Shown piece after piece: positions 18,348 to 28,288 of a stretch of DNA of 64,000 bases. The DNA is from an uncultured Sphingomonadaceae bacterium. Lineage in GTDB: Bacteria; Pseudomonadota; Alphaproteobacteria; Sphingomonadales; Sphingomonadaceae. Both the position numbers and the translations under genes were made by a program. Position 1 is the first letter of the stretch. Each line of letters opens with the position of its first letter. Under the pieces are notes generated by a model. That model was not told where the DNA came from. It made no database searches and saw only the letters and a list, made by a program, of their open reading frames with translations. The DNA is taken from the NCBI GenBank assembly GCA_947488845.1, contig CANLBM010000008.1, forward strand, positions 62,001-126,000. The letters run 5' to 3'.

Positions 18348-20188
18348 TCGGTGACTACGGCCGGCACCAACCCCCGAACACTATTCCCCACAAAAAACCC
18401 GCCATCCAGATCCGCCGCCGTCAAATCCGCCTCGACCGCCTGCCCGCTCTCCAGCAGCTCCGCTCGCAGCACGCCCGGCAATACGCCCCGGCCCAAAGGC
18501 GGCGTCAACAACACCCCGTCGCGCTCGACAAACACGTTCCAGATCGCGCCCTCGGTGACAAAGCCATCCCCATCGACAAACACTGGATGCACGCCCTCGC
18601 CTAACCCCTCGACCGCATAGACCCGCCGGTCGCTGGTCTTGTGGTGCAGGCGGAAATCCTGGGACTCGGCCTGCATCGGCACCAGCCGGCAGCGGACCGG
18701 GCCGTCCTGCGGAGCGGGCATCGGCTTTAGCTCGATCGCCAGCGCGCCGGACTGGCCGAGGTGCAGGCGGACCATGGCGGGGCTTTCCTGGTGAAAGGTG
18801 ATCGCCTGGATCGCGTTGCGCGCGGCGTGGCGGTCGAATTCGAATTGCAGGGTGGCGGCGCTGGTCTTCATCCGCTCGAGATGCGCTTCCAGCCGGGCGA
18901 TGCCGCGCGCCGGATCAAAGGCCATGGTCTCGATCAGGTCGACGTGATGGCCGCCTCCCGTGCTGACCCCGACATTGCCCCCTGTGTTGACATCCACTTT
19001 CGCAAATCTCCCCTTGGCGAGACATTCCCGCCACTCGTCTTCCCCGTCCGAGTCCGCCACTATGCCAGAGCCGAGGCCGATGGAAAGTCTTTCTTTGCCC
19101 TCCTGCAAGAAGAGGGTGCGGATCGCGACATTGAAGGCGGCGTCGGAGCGGCCCTGCGCGTCCGCCGCGTCGATCCGGCCGATCGAACCGCAGTAAATGC
19201 CGCGCGGACCGTGCTCGCCGGCCGCGCCGTCGGCGGCGCTTTCCAGTTCGTCGATAATCTCCATCGCGCGGATTTTCGGGGCGCCGGTGATCGAGCCGCA
19301 GGGGAAAATCTGCCGGATCACGTCAACCGCGTCGAGGCCGTCTTTTAGCTGCGCAGTGACGGTCGAGGTCATCTGGTGGATGGTCGGATAGCTTTCGATC
19401 TGGAACAGATGCGGCACCGCGACGCTGCCGCGCCGGGCCACCCGCGACAGGTCGTTGCGCAGCAGGTCGACGATCATCAGATTCTCCGCCCGCTGCTTCG
19501 GGTCGCCATGCAATTGCGCCTGCACTTTGGCGTCGGCTTCGGGGTCAGCCACGCGGGCGGCGGTGCCCTTCATCGGCTTGGCGGTGATCCGTCCGTCCTT
19601 CAGCGCAAAGAACAGTTCCGGCGAGAAGGACAGCATCCAGTTGGCCCCGTCATGGACCACGCCGCCATAGCCGGCCTGCGCGCGGTCGCGGATCGCGGCA
19701 TAAAGCGCCAGAGGATGCCCGGAAAAGCCCATTTCTGCGCGGAAAGTGAGATTGGCCTGATAGATATCGCCGGAAAGGATATAATTTTGCACCTTTTCGA
19801 ACGCCGCCTCATAAGCCTCGCGGGATATCGCCGGTTCCAGTCGTCCCAGCCAGGCGCCGTTGCGGTCGGGCAGCGCCTCGGCCACCGCATCGGGTGTTAG
19901 TTCTTTGTAATCCTTGAATATTCCGAACCAGGCCAGCGGCGTGGGCAAGTCCTCGGGCATTTTTCCCCGCAACCGCCCCTCCAGCGCCAGTCCCGCTTCA
20001 TAGGACAGATAGCCCGCCACATGCTGCCCCGCCCTTCGCGCCCGCGTCAAAGCGGCAAAACATGTTTCCAAATCTTCCAATTTGTCGGCTCGGATGATGT
20101 CCACCGGGTCCCGGTAAAGCCGCGCTGGCGCTGCATCACAGGCCCGGGCATCGTCGAGCAGGACAAAGGGAGAATTTCCATCGAACAT
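18344..20188 (-). CDS. pabB: Fused aminodeoxychorismate synthase I / aminodeoxychorismate lyase
   Basis: Two steps of p-aminobenzoate (folate) synthesis in one 614-residue chain. Residues about 1-370 are a chorismate-binding domain (PabB) with KPMKGTAARV, FPCGSITGAPKIRAMEIIDE and RGIYCGSIGRID; residues about 385-610 are a class IV PLP aminotransferase (PabC) with ETMAFDPARGIARLEAHLER and GFVTEGAIWNVFVERDGVLL. The glutaminase PabA is not adjacent. Start at ATG 20188 behind GGGGTGG; TTG at 20191 is the alternative. The hicAB promoter overlaps its 3' end. This fusion is common in alphaproteobacteria. Confidence 0.92.
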   Translation of the reverse strand: MFDGNSPFVLLDDARACDAAPARLYRDPVDIIRADKLEDLETCFAALTRARRAGQHVAGYLSYEAGLALEGRLRGKMPEDLPTPLAWFGIFKDYKELTPDAVAEALPDRNGAWLGRLEPAISREAYEAAFEKVQNYILSGDIYQANLTFRAEMGFSGHPLALYAAIRDRAQAGYGGVVHDGANWMLSFSPELFFALKDGRITAKPMKGTAARVADPEADAKVQAQLHGDPKQRAENLMIVDLLRNDLSRVARRGSVAVPHLFQIESYPTIHQMTSTVTAQLKDGLDAVDVIRQIFPCGSITGAPKIRAMEIIDELESAADGAAGEHGPRGIYCGSIGRIDAADAQGRSDAAFNVAIRTLFLQEGKERLSIGLGSGIVADSDGEDEWRECLAKGRFAKVDVNTGGNVGVSTGGGHHVDLIETMAFDPARGIARLEAHLERMKTSAATLQFEFDRHAARNAIQAITFHQESPAMVRLHLGQSGALAIELKPMPAPQDGPVRCRLVPMQAESQDFRLHHKTSDRRVYAVEGLGEGVHPVFVDGDGFVTEGAIWNVFVERDGVLLTPPLGRGVLPGVLRAELLESGQAVEADLTAADLDGGFFVGNSVRGLVPAVVTD

Positions 20189-20259
20189 CAACCACCCCTA
20201 ATTGCTTTTCACACCATTCGTCCATAAGCTTGGCGAAAGAAACATCGGGGGCTTGTGGA

Positions 20260-22203
20260 ATGCGTTTTGGACCGGCTTGGCAGATTGGCCCTATGTTATC
20301 GCTATTTGCCGCTATGCCAGCAGTGGCAGAAACGGGTGACATCACCCCTCGCCCGGCCGCGCTGGTCGCTGACCAGGTCCCGGATATTCCGCAGGAAATC
20401 GTCGACCAGACCCGCCCCTATATGGAATATCGCACCGCCAGTTTCGTCGACTGGGACCCGAAGAGCAAGGCGATGCTGATCGCCACCCGCTTCGCCGAAA
20501 CCCGCCAGCTGCACCGCGTTGCCGCCCCGATGGGACAGCGCGAGCAACTGACCTTCGCCAGCGAACCGGTCAGCAGCGCCCGCTATGCGCCCGACGGTTC
20601 GGCGCTGCTGTTCCAGAAAGACAGCGGCGGCAACGAGGTCCACCAGATTTTCGCGCTGGAAAACGGCCAGCCGAAATTGCTCACCGACGGCCAGAGCCGC
20701 AACAGTCTAGGACCCTGGTCGAGCAGCGGCAAATTGCTCGCCTTCGGCTCGAACAAGCGCACCGGACTGTATAACGACATTTATCTGATGAACCCTGCCC
20801 ATCCGGAAAGCGCCCGGATGCTGGTCGCCTCGACCGGCGGCGGCTGGTTCCCGATCGATTTTTCCCCCGATGACAAGCAGTTGCTGGTGTTCAACTATGT
20901 CTCGGTCACCGACAACCAGCTTTATCTGATCGACATAGCCGAGGGCAGCCTGCGGCAGTTGACCAGCAGCGGCGTGCCGGTCTCCTATGAAGGTCTGCAA
21001 TTTGCTCCCGACGGCCGGCTCTGGGCCGCATCGGATGACGGCAGCGATGTCAAGCGGCTCGGCATCATCAATCTTGAAACATCGCTGTTCGAACCTTTGG
21101 TCGACGAGAAAATCTGGGATATTGCCAATTTCGATATCAGCCAGAATGGCCGCTGGATCGCCTTTGAAGTCAATCAGGCGGGGCGTTCGCTGCTGAAATT
21201 CTACGATACGCAAAACGGCGATATCCGGGTCGTCGATGCCCTGCCGACCGGGGTTGTCAGTGGTGTCAAATTTGCCCCTTGGGGCGAGCTCGGCCTGACC
21301 CTGAACAGCAACCGTACCGGCATCGATGCCTATAGCGTCAATCCGGAGACACTGGCGGTCACACGCTGGACCAGAAGCGAGACCGGCGGGCTGGATGCCG
21401 CCGACAATGTCGCCCCCGAGCTGGTCGAGATCGCCAGCTTTGACGGGGAGAAAATGTCCGGATTTCTCTATCGCCCCGATCCTGCACGGCACAAGGGCAA
21501 ACGGCCGCTGATCATCAATATCCACGGCGGCCCCGAGGGTCAGGCAACACCGCGCTTTCTCGGCCGTGACAACCATCTCGTCAATGAACTCGGCATCGCG
21601 ATATTCTATCCCAATGTCCGTGGCTCGACCGGCTTTGGCAAGAGGTTCGTCTCGCTCGACAACGGTCCCTGGCAGCGGGAGGCCAGCGTGCTCGATATCG
21701 GCGCATTCCTCGACCATTTGCGCAAGGACCGGCGGATTGACCGCAAGCGCATCGCGGTGACCGGCGGCAGCTATGGCGGCTATATGACGCTGGCATCGAT
21801 GCTGCGCTATGGCAACAAGCTGAAAGCCGGACTGGAAATCGTCGGTATCTCGAACTTCGTCACCTTTCTCGAAAACACTCAGGCCTATCGCCGCGATTTG
21901 CGGAGAACCGAATATGGCGACGAGCGGATCCCGGCACAGCGCGCCAAACTGGAGGAAATCAGCCCGCTGCTCCGCGCCAGCGAGATCAAAGTCCCGCTGA
22001 TGGTTGTCACCGGCGCCAATGATCCCCGCGTCCCGGCGAGCGAAGCCGAGCAGATCGTCGCTGCCGTCCGTGCCAATGGTCGTCCCGCCTGGCATCTGCT
22101 GGCCGAGAATGAGGGTCACGGGTTCCGCAAGAAAGCCAATGCCGACTATCAGTTCTGGGCAAGCCTGCTATTCTGGCAGAAATATCTGTTGGGTGGGGAA
22201 TAG
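20260..22203 (+). CDS. S9 family prolyl oligopeptidase-type serine peptidase
   Basis: 647 residues with a signal peptide (MRFGPAWQIGPMLSLFAAMP then AVAE), so exported. An N-terminal seven-bladed propeller spans about 45-390. The alpha/beta-hydrolase catalytic domain has the nucleophile Ser in TGGSYGGYMTLAS, Asp in GANDPRVPAS and His in NEGHGFRKK. Closest to the S9C group (acylaminoacyl- or dipeptidyl-peptidase). Start at ATG 20260 chosen for the signal peptide and GGGGG upstream; TTG 20230 would spoil the signal. The DUF2339 gene follows after three bases. Confidence 0.9.
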   Translation: MRFGPAWQIGPMLSLFAAMPAVAETGDITPRPAALVADQVPDIPQEIVDQTRPYMEYRTASFVDWDPKSKAMLIATRFAETRQLHRVAAPMGQREQLTFASEPVSSARYAPDGSALLFQKDSGGNEVHQIFALENGQPKLLTDGQSRNSLGPWSSSGKLLAFGSNKRTGLYNDIYLMNPAHPESARMLVASTGGGWFPIDFSPDDKQLLVFNYVSVTDNQLYLIDIAEGSLRQLTSSGVPVSYEGLQFAPDGRLWAASDDGSDVKRLGIINLETSLFEPLVDEKIWDIANFDISQNGRWIAFEVNQAGRSLLKFYDTQNGDIRVVDALPTGVVSGVKFAPWGELGLTLNSNRTGIDAYSVNPETLAVTRWTRSETGGLDAADNVAPELVEIASFDGEKMSGFLYRPDPARHKGKRPLIINIHGGPEGQATPRFLGRDNHLVNELGIAIFYPNVRGSTGFGKRFVSLDNGPWQREASVLDIGAFLDHLRKDRRIDRKRIAVTGGSYGGYMTLASMLRYGNKLKAGLEIVGISNFVTFLENTQAYRRDLRRTEYGDERIPAQRAKLEEISPLLRASEIKVPLMVVTGANDPRVPASEAEQIVAAVRANGRPAWHLLAENEGHGFRKKANADYQFWASLLFWQKYLLGGE

Positions 22204-22206
22204 ACG

Positions 22207-24891
22207 ATGCTGGATTTTTTCGTCTGGGTCGGACTGATTGTCCTGTTCGTTCTTGTTTCCGGACTGCGCAAAACCATCGCCTCGCTGCAGACAGAGATAT
22301 CCAATCTCGACTATCAGCTTGCGGGGCTACGCGATCAAGCCGCAACCACGCACAGGCTGCTGGAAGCCCCGGTCTCGGCAGAGCGGGGCAGACCGGCTAC
22401 CAGGCGGGCGGAGAGCGAACCAACGCTGGTTGAGCCGGTGGCCGAAACACAGCCCGAACCGGAAACCGTCGACGCACCCCAACCCGGTCCGGCCGATCAG
22501 ATATTCACGGCCCAGATGGCTGCAGAGCCCGAAGAATATGATCAGGAAAATTTCACCAATAGCCCCGGCGCAGCTAAGCGTTTCGAAGATTTGATTGGTG
22601 GCAAGCTGCCGATCTGGATTGGTGGCATTGCTCTGATATTTGCCGGATTTTTCCTGGTTCGATTCTCGATCGAGGCCGGACTCTTTGGTCCGGCTGCGCG
22701 CTGCGTCACGGCAGCGCTCTTCGGCCTGCTGCTGATCGGACTCAGCGAATTTGGCAGCCGTATTCCGAAATTTGGACAGATATTCTCTGATGATGCACGC
22801 ATCGGCCGTTCGATCAGCGGCGCGGGTGTAGCGGTGCTCTACGCCACCCTCTATATGGCCAGCGAACTATACGGGCTGCTCGGACTGACCGGCGCATTGA
22901 CCGGCATAGTAGCGGTGACGCTGTTGGCATTCTTCCTCTCCCAGAAGCACGGCCCACCCACTGCAATCATGGCGCTTCTTGGCGGATTTTCGGCCCCCTA
23001 TGTCGCTGGGCTTGGTCCCGAATCCGTAGCACCATTGCTAATTTACCTGGCGGTCTTCATGGCCGGCGTGTTCGGGCTGGCCATCTATCGGGGCTGGGCG
23101 TGGCTGGCATTACTCGCGACCGGCGGCGGCGCGATCTGGACCACGATATTGCTGATGCTGGGTGTGGCCGGAGACGCGGGTCTGGTCGGTCTGTTCATCA
23201 CCATTTTGGCGATCGCCGGTGTGCTGACGATCAGCCGGACCGGGGCCAGCTTCGGACTGCCAAAGCCGATCATCCAGTCGATCCCGCTCGGTGTTGGCCT
23301 GCTGCAATTAATGATGCTGATGCCGCTGATCGAATTTACCGTGTTGGGCTGGATCTTCTTCGCAATTTTGTCGCTGTTCAGCATCGCCCTGGCGTGGCGC
23401 GACAGCAACATGACACCCTCGGTGCCGGGCGCCCTGACGCTATCGGTAGCGATGGTCGCAATGGCCTTTGCTATGGGCAAGACCGGGATGATCGAAGGAG
23501 TGGCGGCTATCGGATTTGCGCTGCTCTTCACCGTTGCCGGTCATGTCTGGGCCTTGCGAAAAGAGGATGGCTGGCTCTGGGCCATTTGTGCGATTGCGGC
23601 GCCGACCGCAATGCTGGCGGTAACAACCACGGGCAATTTTGACTGGAGCGATAGCAGATGGGCCGCGCTATGCCTCCTGGTCGCCATTCCCAATGGCCTG
23701 ATGGCCTGGCGGACCAGGAACGGACCGCATGATTTGCTCATGCCGCTGGCCACCGCCGTGACTGCAACTCTCGTTCTGCTGGCGCTCTGGCTGTGGACGG
23801 CCGATGCCTATGCCGCAATCATGACCGGACTGGTAGCCGCTGCACTGGCCGCTTGGGCGCGATATACCGGACGAGCGATGATTGGCGCACAATCGTTTGT
23901 GGCGGGCCTGATCGGTGGGCTGCTGATGCTGGTGTCGGCCTATCAGCTGGTCATCACGCTGCTGGCCTCTCTCGCGGGAGAAACCGATCTTTACAGTGAA
24001 TTACCAGCAGTCTCCGACATGATAGCTGAGCTGCTGGTCCCGGCCTTGATCCTGCTCGGCATCGCGGCGATCTTCCGCGACATATTCGAGCCGAAAGCCC
24101 GGCGCTTGCTGGCGGTCATGGGGATCACGGCTATCGGAGGCTTTCTCTATCTGCTGCTGAAACAACCCCTCGCCATTGGTCCCATTCAGGATTTTGTCAC
24201 TTTTGGCTTTGCCGAGCGGGCGATCTTCACCAATGCTCTGGCGCTGGGCGGCTGGTTGCTGCTGTGGCGCAACTGGCCGGCCGACAAATTATCGGCGTTG
24301 CGATCACTCGGTCTGGCTTTGGCGGGGCTGGCATTGTTCCGCTTTGTCTATTTCGACCTGATCTTGCTGAGCCCGACTGCGGTTAAACAGCTGCTCGGCA
24401 CAGCGCCGATCGCCAACCTCGGAACGTTACATTATGCCGGGGCAGCCGTCTGGCTCTGGCAGTTTTCACGCATCGATCCGGCTAGCCTGCGCTTCGCCAC
24501 CATGCCGCGAATCTTGGCAGTCGGCAGCCTGTTGGCGGCGATTGCCGCTGTCATGGTCACCGTCCGGCAACTCGTCCACGGCAGTGATATTGCAACCCCG
24601 CCGTTCACACCCTCCGAAACCTATCTCTACAGCGCCGGCTTGCTGGTCCTCGCGATAGTCTGGCTGGCACGAGGGATTCAGACCGGAAACATATTGCTGC
24701 GGATTGCCGGCCTGTTGCTACTGACCGTCGTGACACTCAAAGTCTTCCTGTTTGACGCCAATCAACTCGACGGGATATTGCGCATCATTTCCTTCCTCGG
24801 TCTCGGCATCGCATTGATCGGGATCGGCTGGATATACGGCAAGATCATGGGGCGGGACGTCGATCCCTCTGGCGAGCAGGCTGCGGGGTGA
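22207..24891 (+). CDS. DUF2339 multi-pass membrane protein
   Basis: 894 residues. An N-terminal membrane helix (FVWVGLIVLFVLVSGL), a coiled-coil-like and proline/glutamate-rich linker to about 125, then about two dozen hydrophobic helices to the C-terminus, beginning LIGGKLPIWIGGIALIFAGF. This architecture is DUF2339. The biochemical role is unknown. It follows the S9 peptidase closely and its stop lies next to the start of the LuxR-type gene, so one transcript is likely. Confidence 0.88.
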   Translation: MLDFFVWVGLIVLFVLVSGLRKTIASLQTEISNLDYQLAGLRDQAATTHRLLEAPVSAERGRPATRRAESEPTLVEPVAETQPEPETVDAPQPGPADQIFTAQMAAEPEEYDQENFTNSPGAAKRFEDLIGGKLPIWIGGIALIFAGFFLVRFSIEAGLFGPAARCVTAALFGLLLIGLSEFGSRIPKFGQIFSDDARIGRSISGAGVAVLYATLYMASELYGLLGLTGALTGIVAVTLLAFFLSQKHGPPTAIMALLGGFSAPYVAGLGPESVAPLLIYLAVFMAGVFGLAIYRGWAWLALLATGGGAIWTTILLMLGVAGDAGLVGLFITILAIAGVLTISRTGASFGLPKPIIQSIPLGVGLLQLMMLMPLIEFTVLGWIFFAILSLFSIALAWRDSNMTPSVPGALTLSVAMVAMAFAMGKTGMIEGVAAIGFALLFTVAGHVWALRKEDGWLWAICAIAAPTAMLAVTTTGNFDWSDSRWAALCLLVAIPNGLMAWRTRNGPHDLLMPLATAVTATLVLLALWLWTADAYAAIMTGLVAAALAAWARYTGRAMIGAQSFVAGLIGGLLMLVSAYQLVITLLASLAGETDLYSELPAVSDMIAELLVPALILLGIAAIFRDIFEPKARRLLAVMGITAIGGFLYLLLKQPLAIGPIQDFVTFGFAERAIFTNALALGGWLLLWRNWPADKLSALRSLGLALAGLALFRFVYFDLILLSPTAVKQLLGTAPIANLGTLHYAGAAVWLWQFSRIDPASLRFATMPRILAVGSLLAAIAAVMVTVRQLVHGSDIATPPFTPSETYLYSAGLLVLAIVWLARGIQTGNILLRIAGLLLLTVVTLKVFLFDANQLDGILRIISFLGLGIALIGIGWIYGKIMGRDVDPSGEQAAG

Positions 24892-24893
24892 CC

Positions 24894-25319
24894 ATGCCGC
24901 GTCCGATGATCCGGATTGTCATTATCTATGCGCTGCTGTTGGCCTGCGCCGCCTTCGCGCTGGAGTGGTTGCAATATCAATATTTCGCCAAGACCTATTC
25001 GGTCGAACTCTATGTCGTCCTGATCGCGCTGGGCTTTGCCTCGCTCGGCATCTGGGTGGGACACAGGTTGACCGCGAAAAAGCCGCGCGGCCGGTTTGAG
25101 CGGAATGACACCGCGCTCAAATCACTGGGCATATCGGGGCGGGAACTGGAAGTGCTCGAGGCACTGGCCGACGGCCAATCCAACAAGGAGATCGGAAGGA
25201 CGCTCGATATCTCGCCCAATACGGTCAAAACCCATATCTCCCGGCTTTACGAAAAATTACAGGTCAGTGGCCGTGTCCGGGTGATCGAGGAAGCAAGGTC
25301 CCTGCATCTGATACCGTGA
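24894..25319 (+). CDS. Membrane-anchored LuxR-type transcriptional regulator
   Basis: 141 residues from ATG 24894 (GTG 24888 would overlap the preceding stop). Two membrane helices (IRIVIIYALLLACAAFAL and LYVVLIALGFASLGIWVG) precede a LuxR helix-turn-helix (GISGRELEVLEALADGQSNK, then TLDISPNTVKTHISRLYEKL). There is no receiver or autoinducer domain, so the signal must come through the membrane part or a partner. The intergenic region immediately downstream has three GGGTGAT half-sites, a plausible target, next to the DUF4199 gene. Confidence 0.88.
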   Translation: MPRPMIRIVIIYALLLACAAFALEWLQYQYFAKTYSVELYVVLIALGFASLGIWVGHRLTAKKPRGRFERNDTALKSLGISGRELEVLEALADGQSNKEIGRTLDISPNTVKTHISRLYEKLQVSGRVRVIEEARSLHLIP

Positions 25320-25324
25320 TATAT

Positions 25325-25361
25325 ACGGGTGATATGGGCCAAATCACCCGTCCGGGTGATT
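25325..25361. promoter_or_regulatory. Three alternating GGGTGAT half-sites before DUF4199 gene
   Basis: ACGGGTGAT (25325-25333) and ATCACCCGT (25343-25351) form a perfect nine-base inverted repeat; the second arm also pairs with CGGGTGAT (25353-25360) as an 18-base palindrome with a two-base centre. No T run follows, so it is not a simple terminator. It lies between the LuxR-type gene and DUF4199. Confidence 0.6.
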
Positions 25362-25412
25362 TGCAAACGCCGCTGCAGGTGCCATAACCACCGCATCAAC
25401 GGAGGGAATATC

Positions 25413-25943
25413 ATGCAGAAAATCGCTTTAACCTACGGAGTGATTTCCGGGATCATCACCATCGTCACCATGATCCTGGGTCTGATCGTCAGCGACGGCG
25501 GCAGCTTTCTGTCTTCGGAACTGTTCGGCTATCTGACCATGCTGGTCGCGCTGTCGATGATATTCATCGGCATCAAGCGCTATCGCGATCAGGAACTGGG
25601 CGGAGTGATCCGGTTTCTGCCCGCATTCGCCATGGGGCTCGCTATCGCGGTAATAGCGGGGATCATATATACGCTGGTATGGGAGCTATATTCGATGAGC
25701 AACGGCTACGCCTTTATCGACAGCTATGTGAACAGCGCGATCGAGGCGAAGAAAGCAGCGGGTCTGTCGGCGGAAAAGCTGGCGCAGGAGATCGCGACTC
25801 TGGAAGAGATGCGATCCGATTACGGCAAGATCTATATCCGTATGCCAATGACATTTCTGGAGATTTTTCCAGTCGGCCTGATCATCGCCATCCTGTCGGC
25901 GGCGGTTCTGCAAAATCCGAAAATCCTGCCGGTACGGCAATAA
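25413..25943 (+). CDS. DUF4199 domain membrane protein
   Basis: 176 residues with four membrane helices ([66 protein letters not shown]) and an extramembrane helical insert between the third and fourth. It matches DUF4199, of unknown function. ATG 25413 has the strong Shine-Dalgarno GGAGGG; the longer frame from 25329 starts inside the operator. Probably a target of the LuxR-type protein upstream. Confidence 0.85.
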   Translation: MQKIALTYGVISGIITIVTMILGLIVSDGGSFLSSELFGYLTMLVALSMIFIGIKRYRDQELGGVIRFLPAFAMGLAIAVIAGIIYTLVWELYSMSNGYAFIDSYVNSAIEAKKAAGLSAEKLAQEIATLEEMRSDYGKIYIRMPMTFLEIFPVGLIIAILSAAVLQNPKILPVRQ

Positions 25944-25966
25944 GCGCAATTATGGGGAGAATGAAA

Positions 25967-26335
25967 ATGAAACTCGGAGCCTTTTCGATCAGTCTGTCGG
26001 TCAAGGACATCGCTGCTTCCAGAGCCTTTTATGAAAAGCTGGGATTTGTTCAATTCGGCGGCGATCAGGACCAGAAATGGCTGATCCTGAAAAATGGCGA
26101 GACGCTGATCGGCCTGTTCGAGGGCATGTTTCCCAAGAATATGCTGACCTTCAATCCGGGATGGGATCAGGATGGCCAGAATCTCGACGATTTCGATGAT
26201 GTTCGCGATGTTCAGAAATCATTGCTGGCAGCGGGAGTGAATCTCGACAGCAAGGCTGATGACGGCGAGGGTCCGGCCAGCATCATGGTCACCGACCCCG
26301 ACGGCAATCCGATCCTGATCGATCAGCACCGCTAG
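25967..26335 (+). CDS. VOC-family protein (glyoxalase/bleomycin-resistance fold)
   Basis: 122 residues beginning [20 protein letters not shown], with [18 protein letters not shown] and [15 protein letters not shown] typical of the VOC superfamily. The usual metal ligands are largely missing (the strand-1 ligand position is Ser/Ile), so it may bind rather than transform its ligand. GGGGAG eight bases before ATG 25967 sets the start; ATG 25961 is in frame two codons earlier. It follows DUF4199 after 23 bases, and its stop overlaps the stop of the convergent crotonase gene. Confidence 0.82.
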   Translation: MKLGAFSISLSVKDIAASRAFYEKLGFVQFGGDQDQKWLILKNGETLIGLFEGMFPKNMLTFNPGWDQDGQNLDDFDDVRDVQKSLLAAGVNLDSKADDGEGPASIMVTDPDGNPILIDQHR

Positions 26336-27024
26336 GCCAATTTGCGCAAATTCGGGTGATTGCCGATGCTTGCCCGGATCGCATCGAGCGCCGGTTTGCG
26401 CATCGCCGATTTCTGATAGGCATAGGCATGGCCCGGCAGCTTGGCGAGTTGCCCCGCAATCGCGGTCGCCTGCCCGATGACCTTGTCCGGCTCGACCAGC
26501 ATATCCAGATATCCCGCCTCGACCGAGCCTTTCGGATCATAGATGAACGCCTGGATCATCGCCCGGGTCTGGTGCAGCGGACTGAGCCGGTCGCGCGCCA
26601 GCTCGACCGCAAATACCGGGAGCGTCATGCCGGTAATCGATTCATTCGCACCCAGCTTGAAATCGCCCGCCGCACCAATCCGCGTGTCGCAGGCCATCAG
26701 CAGAAACACGCCCATGGCGATCGCATGCCCGTTGCAAGCCCCGACAACCGGCATTGGTCCGCCATAAAGACGGAGCACCAGCTCGGACGCCCGGTCGAGC
26801 AGACGAACAGCATCCTCACGGGCAAACCCACCCATCATGCCGAGATCGAAACCTCCGGAGAAACGCCCTTCGCGGCCGGTCAGGACGATCGCCTTGGCGT
26901 CCGCCTCGGCCTTGTCCAACGCTTCGTTAAGCGCGATCATCAGATCGAAATTGACGGCATTGGCCTTGCCATCGTCCATGGCGATCAGGGCAACATCATT
27001 CTGGATATCGATGGAAATGCTCAT
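26332..27024 (-). CDS. Crotonase-fold enoyl-CoA hydratase/isomerase family protein
   Basis: 230 residues with the crotonase oxyanion-hole segments [13 protein letters not shown] and [20 protein letters not shown]. At the position of the first catalytic Glu of enoyl-CoA hydratase the sequence reads [13 protein letters not shown], so the Glu is kept and the second is not evident. Acyl-CoA substrate unknown. The ATG at 27024 is preceded by AAGGACAGACA. Confidence 0.87.
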   Translation of the reverse strand: MSISIDIQNDVALIAMDDGKANAVNFDLMIALNEALDKAEADAKAIVLTGREGRFSGGFDLGMMGGFAREDAVRLLDRASELVLRLYGGPMPVVGACNGHAIAMGVFLLMACDTRIGAAGDFKLGANESITGMTLPVFAVELARDRLSPLHQTRAMIQAFIYDPKGSVEAGYLDMLVEPDKVIGQATAIAGQLAKLPGHAYAYQKSAMRKPALDAIRASIGNHPNLRKLA

Positions 27025-27166
27025 TGTCTGTCCTTTTCAACGCGGCTTTTAATTGTCCGGTAAGCCTATTGCCGGAATCCATCAGGTCAACGGAAAAATC
27101 AGCGACAAAGGCCCCGAAATCTGCTGAATAAGAGCATGAGGTCGACAGTCCGTAACGGCAAATCGT

Positions 27167-28288
27167 TCAGACCAGTTGCCCAATAATTTTCAGCAAACGC
27201 TCCACATCCTCCCGATCATGATAAAGGGCGAAGCCAATCCGCAAAACATCACCACGGACATCGGTCACGACATTCTGCTCGGCCAGCCTGTCATGGAGTG
27301 CTGACGCTGTTTCGCCCCGAAAAGCGAGAAAGCGCGCGTGTTGCTCGTCGCCAAGCGGGTTGAGCAATGCAAAGCCCGGCAACGGGTCTCCGTCCAGAAA
27401 CTGCGCCTGCAGGCCCGCAACATGACCTGAAACCAACGCCGTCGTAAGACCTTCGCTATCCAGCATGTTCTGCACCGCGTTAAAGCGGTAAAGACCGGAC
27501 GGATCAAATGTACTGCCCAAAAACCGCCGTCCGTCAGGTGCGTAGCCAACTTCTCCCGGCGGCAGGGCCAGATCATCAAAGGCTGCATACCAGCCGGTCA
27601 CTGCAGGCCGTTCGGCATAGCCCGGAGGCGCATGCAGGAAACAGGCCCCTTCCCCCGCCATCGCATATTTATAGCCGCCCGAGAGGTAAAACACCCGATC
27701 GGCGATTTGCGACAGATCGGTCTCGATCGCCATGAAGCCGTGATAGCCGTCGATCACCACCCAGGCCCCCTCGGGACGGGCCAGCCCCGCCAGCTCGTCC
27801 AGCGCGGAGATGATAGTGCCGGAATTGAACAGGACCTGGCTGACAAATATCAGATCGAAGTCAGCAGATCGGGCGCTATCGAGCAGATCATCAGGCGACA
27901 CCGTCTGCAAGACGACCTCTCCCGCCTCGACCCAGCGCTCCATTTGCCGGCGAAAGCTGTGAAATTCACCGTCGGTTGCCAGCACCCGAACCGGTCGCCC
28001 TGGAATGGCTGACAATATGCGGACGATAAAATCATGGGTATTGGGTGCAAAGCTCAACGTAGCGGGATCGGGCAAGTTCAATTCGGCGGCGACATTTTGC
28101 TGCGCTTCGGACCAGACGGGACCCATGATCTTGGTCCATTTGTGATCGGCCAGCAGCGCCGCATCTTCCCAGGCCGCCATATGGCCGTCATGGCTCGCGT
28201 CGGGCCAGAGATGGTGGCTATGCGCGGCAAAATGCAAACGATCCGGATTGGCCGCCAGAGACCGGGAAAACAGATGTTTCCAGCTCAT
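27167..28288 (-). CDS. kynU: Kynureninase-like PLP enzyme (aminotransferase class V fold)
   Basis: 373 residues of the class V aminotransferase fold. The PLP Lys lies in YLSGGYKYAMAGEGACF, and the Asp/His pair in VVIDGYHGFMAIE. The adjacent tryptophan 2,3-dioxygenase gene, overlapping by four bases (ATGA), argues for a kynurenine-pathway role: kynurenine to anthranilate and alanine. Sequence identity to classical KynU looks distant, so another PLP reaction on a tryptophan catabolite cannot be excluded. The start is fixed at ATG 28288 by the overlap. Confidence 0.8.
   Translation of the reverse strand: MSWKHLFSRSLAANPDRLHFAAHSHHLWPDASHDGHMAAWEDAALLADHKWTKIMGPVWSEAQQNVAAELNLPDPATLSFAPNTHDFIVRILSAIPGRPVRVLATDGEFHSFRRQMERWVEAGEVVLQTVSPDDLLDSARSADFDLIFVSQVLFNSGTIISALDELAGLARPEGAWVVIDGYHGFMAIETDLSQIADRVFYLSGGYKYAMAGEGACFLHAPPGYAERPAVTGWYAAFDDLALPPGEVGYAPDGRRFLGSTFDPSGLYRFNAVQNMLDSEGLTTALVSGHVAGLQAQFLDGDPLPGFALLNPLGDEQHARFLAFRGETASALHDRLAEQNVVTDVRGDVLRIGFALYHDREDVERLLKIIGQLV

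Noticed and set aside
20707..22119. 470-codon open frame opposite the S9 peptidase gene
   Set aside because: Shadow of the peptidase, which has a complete catalytic triad on the other strand.
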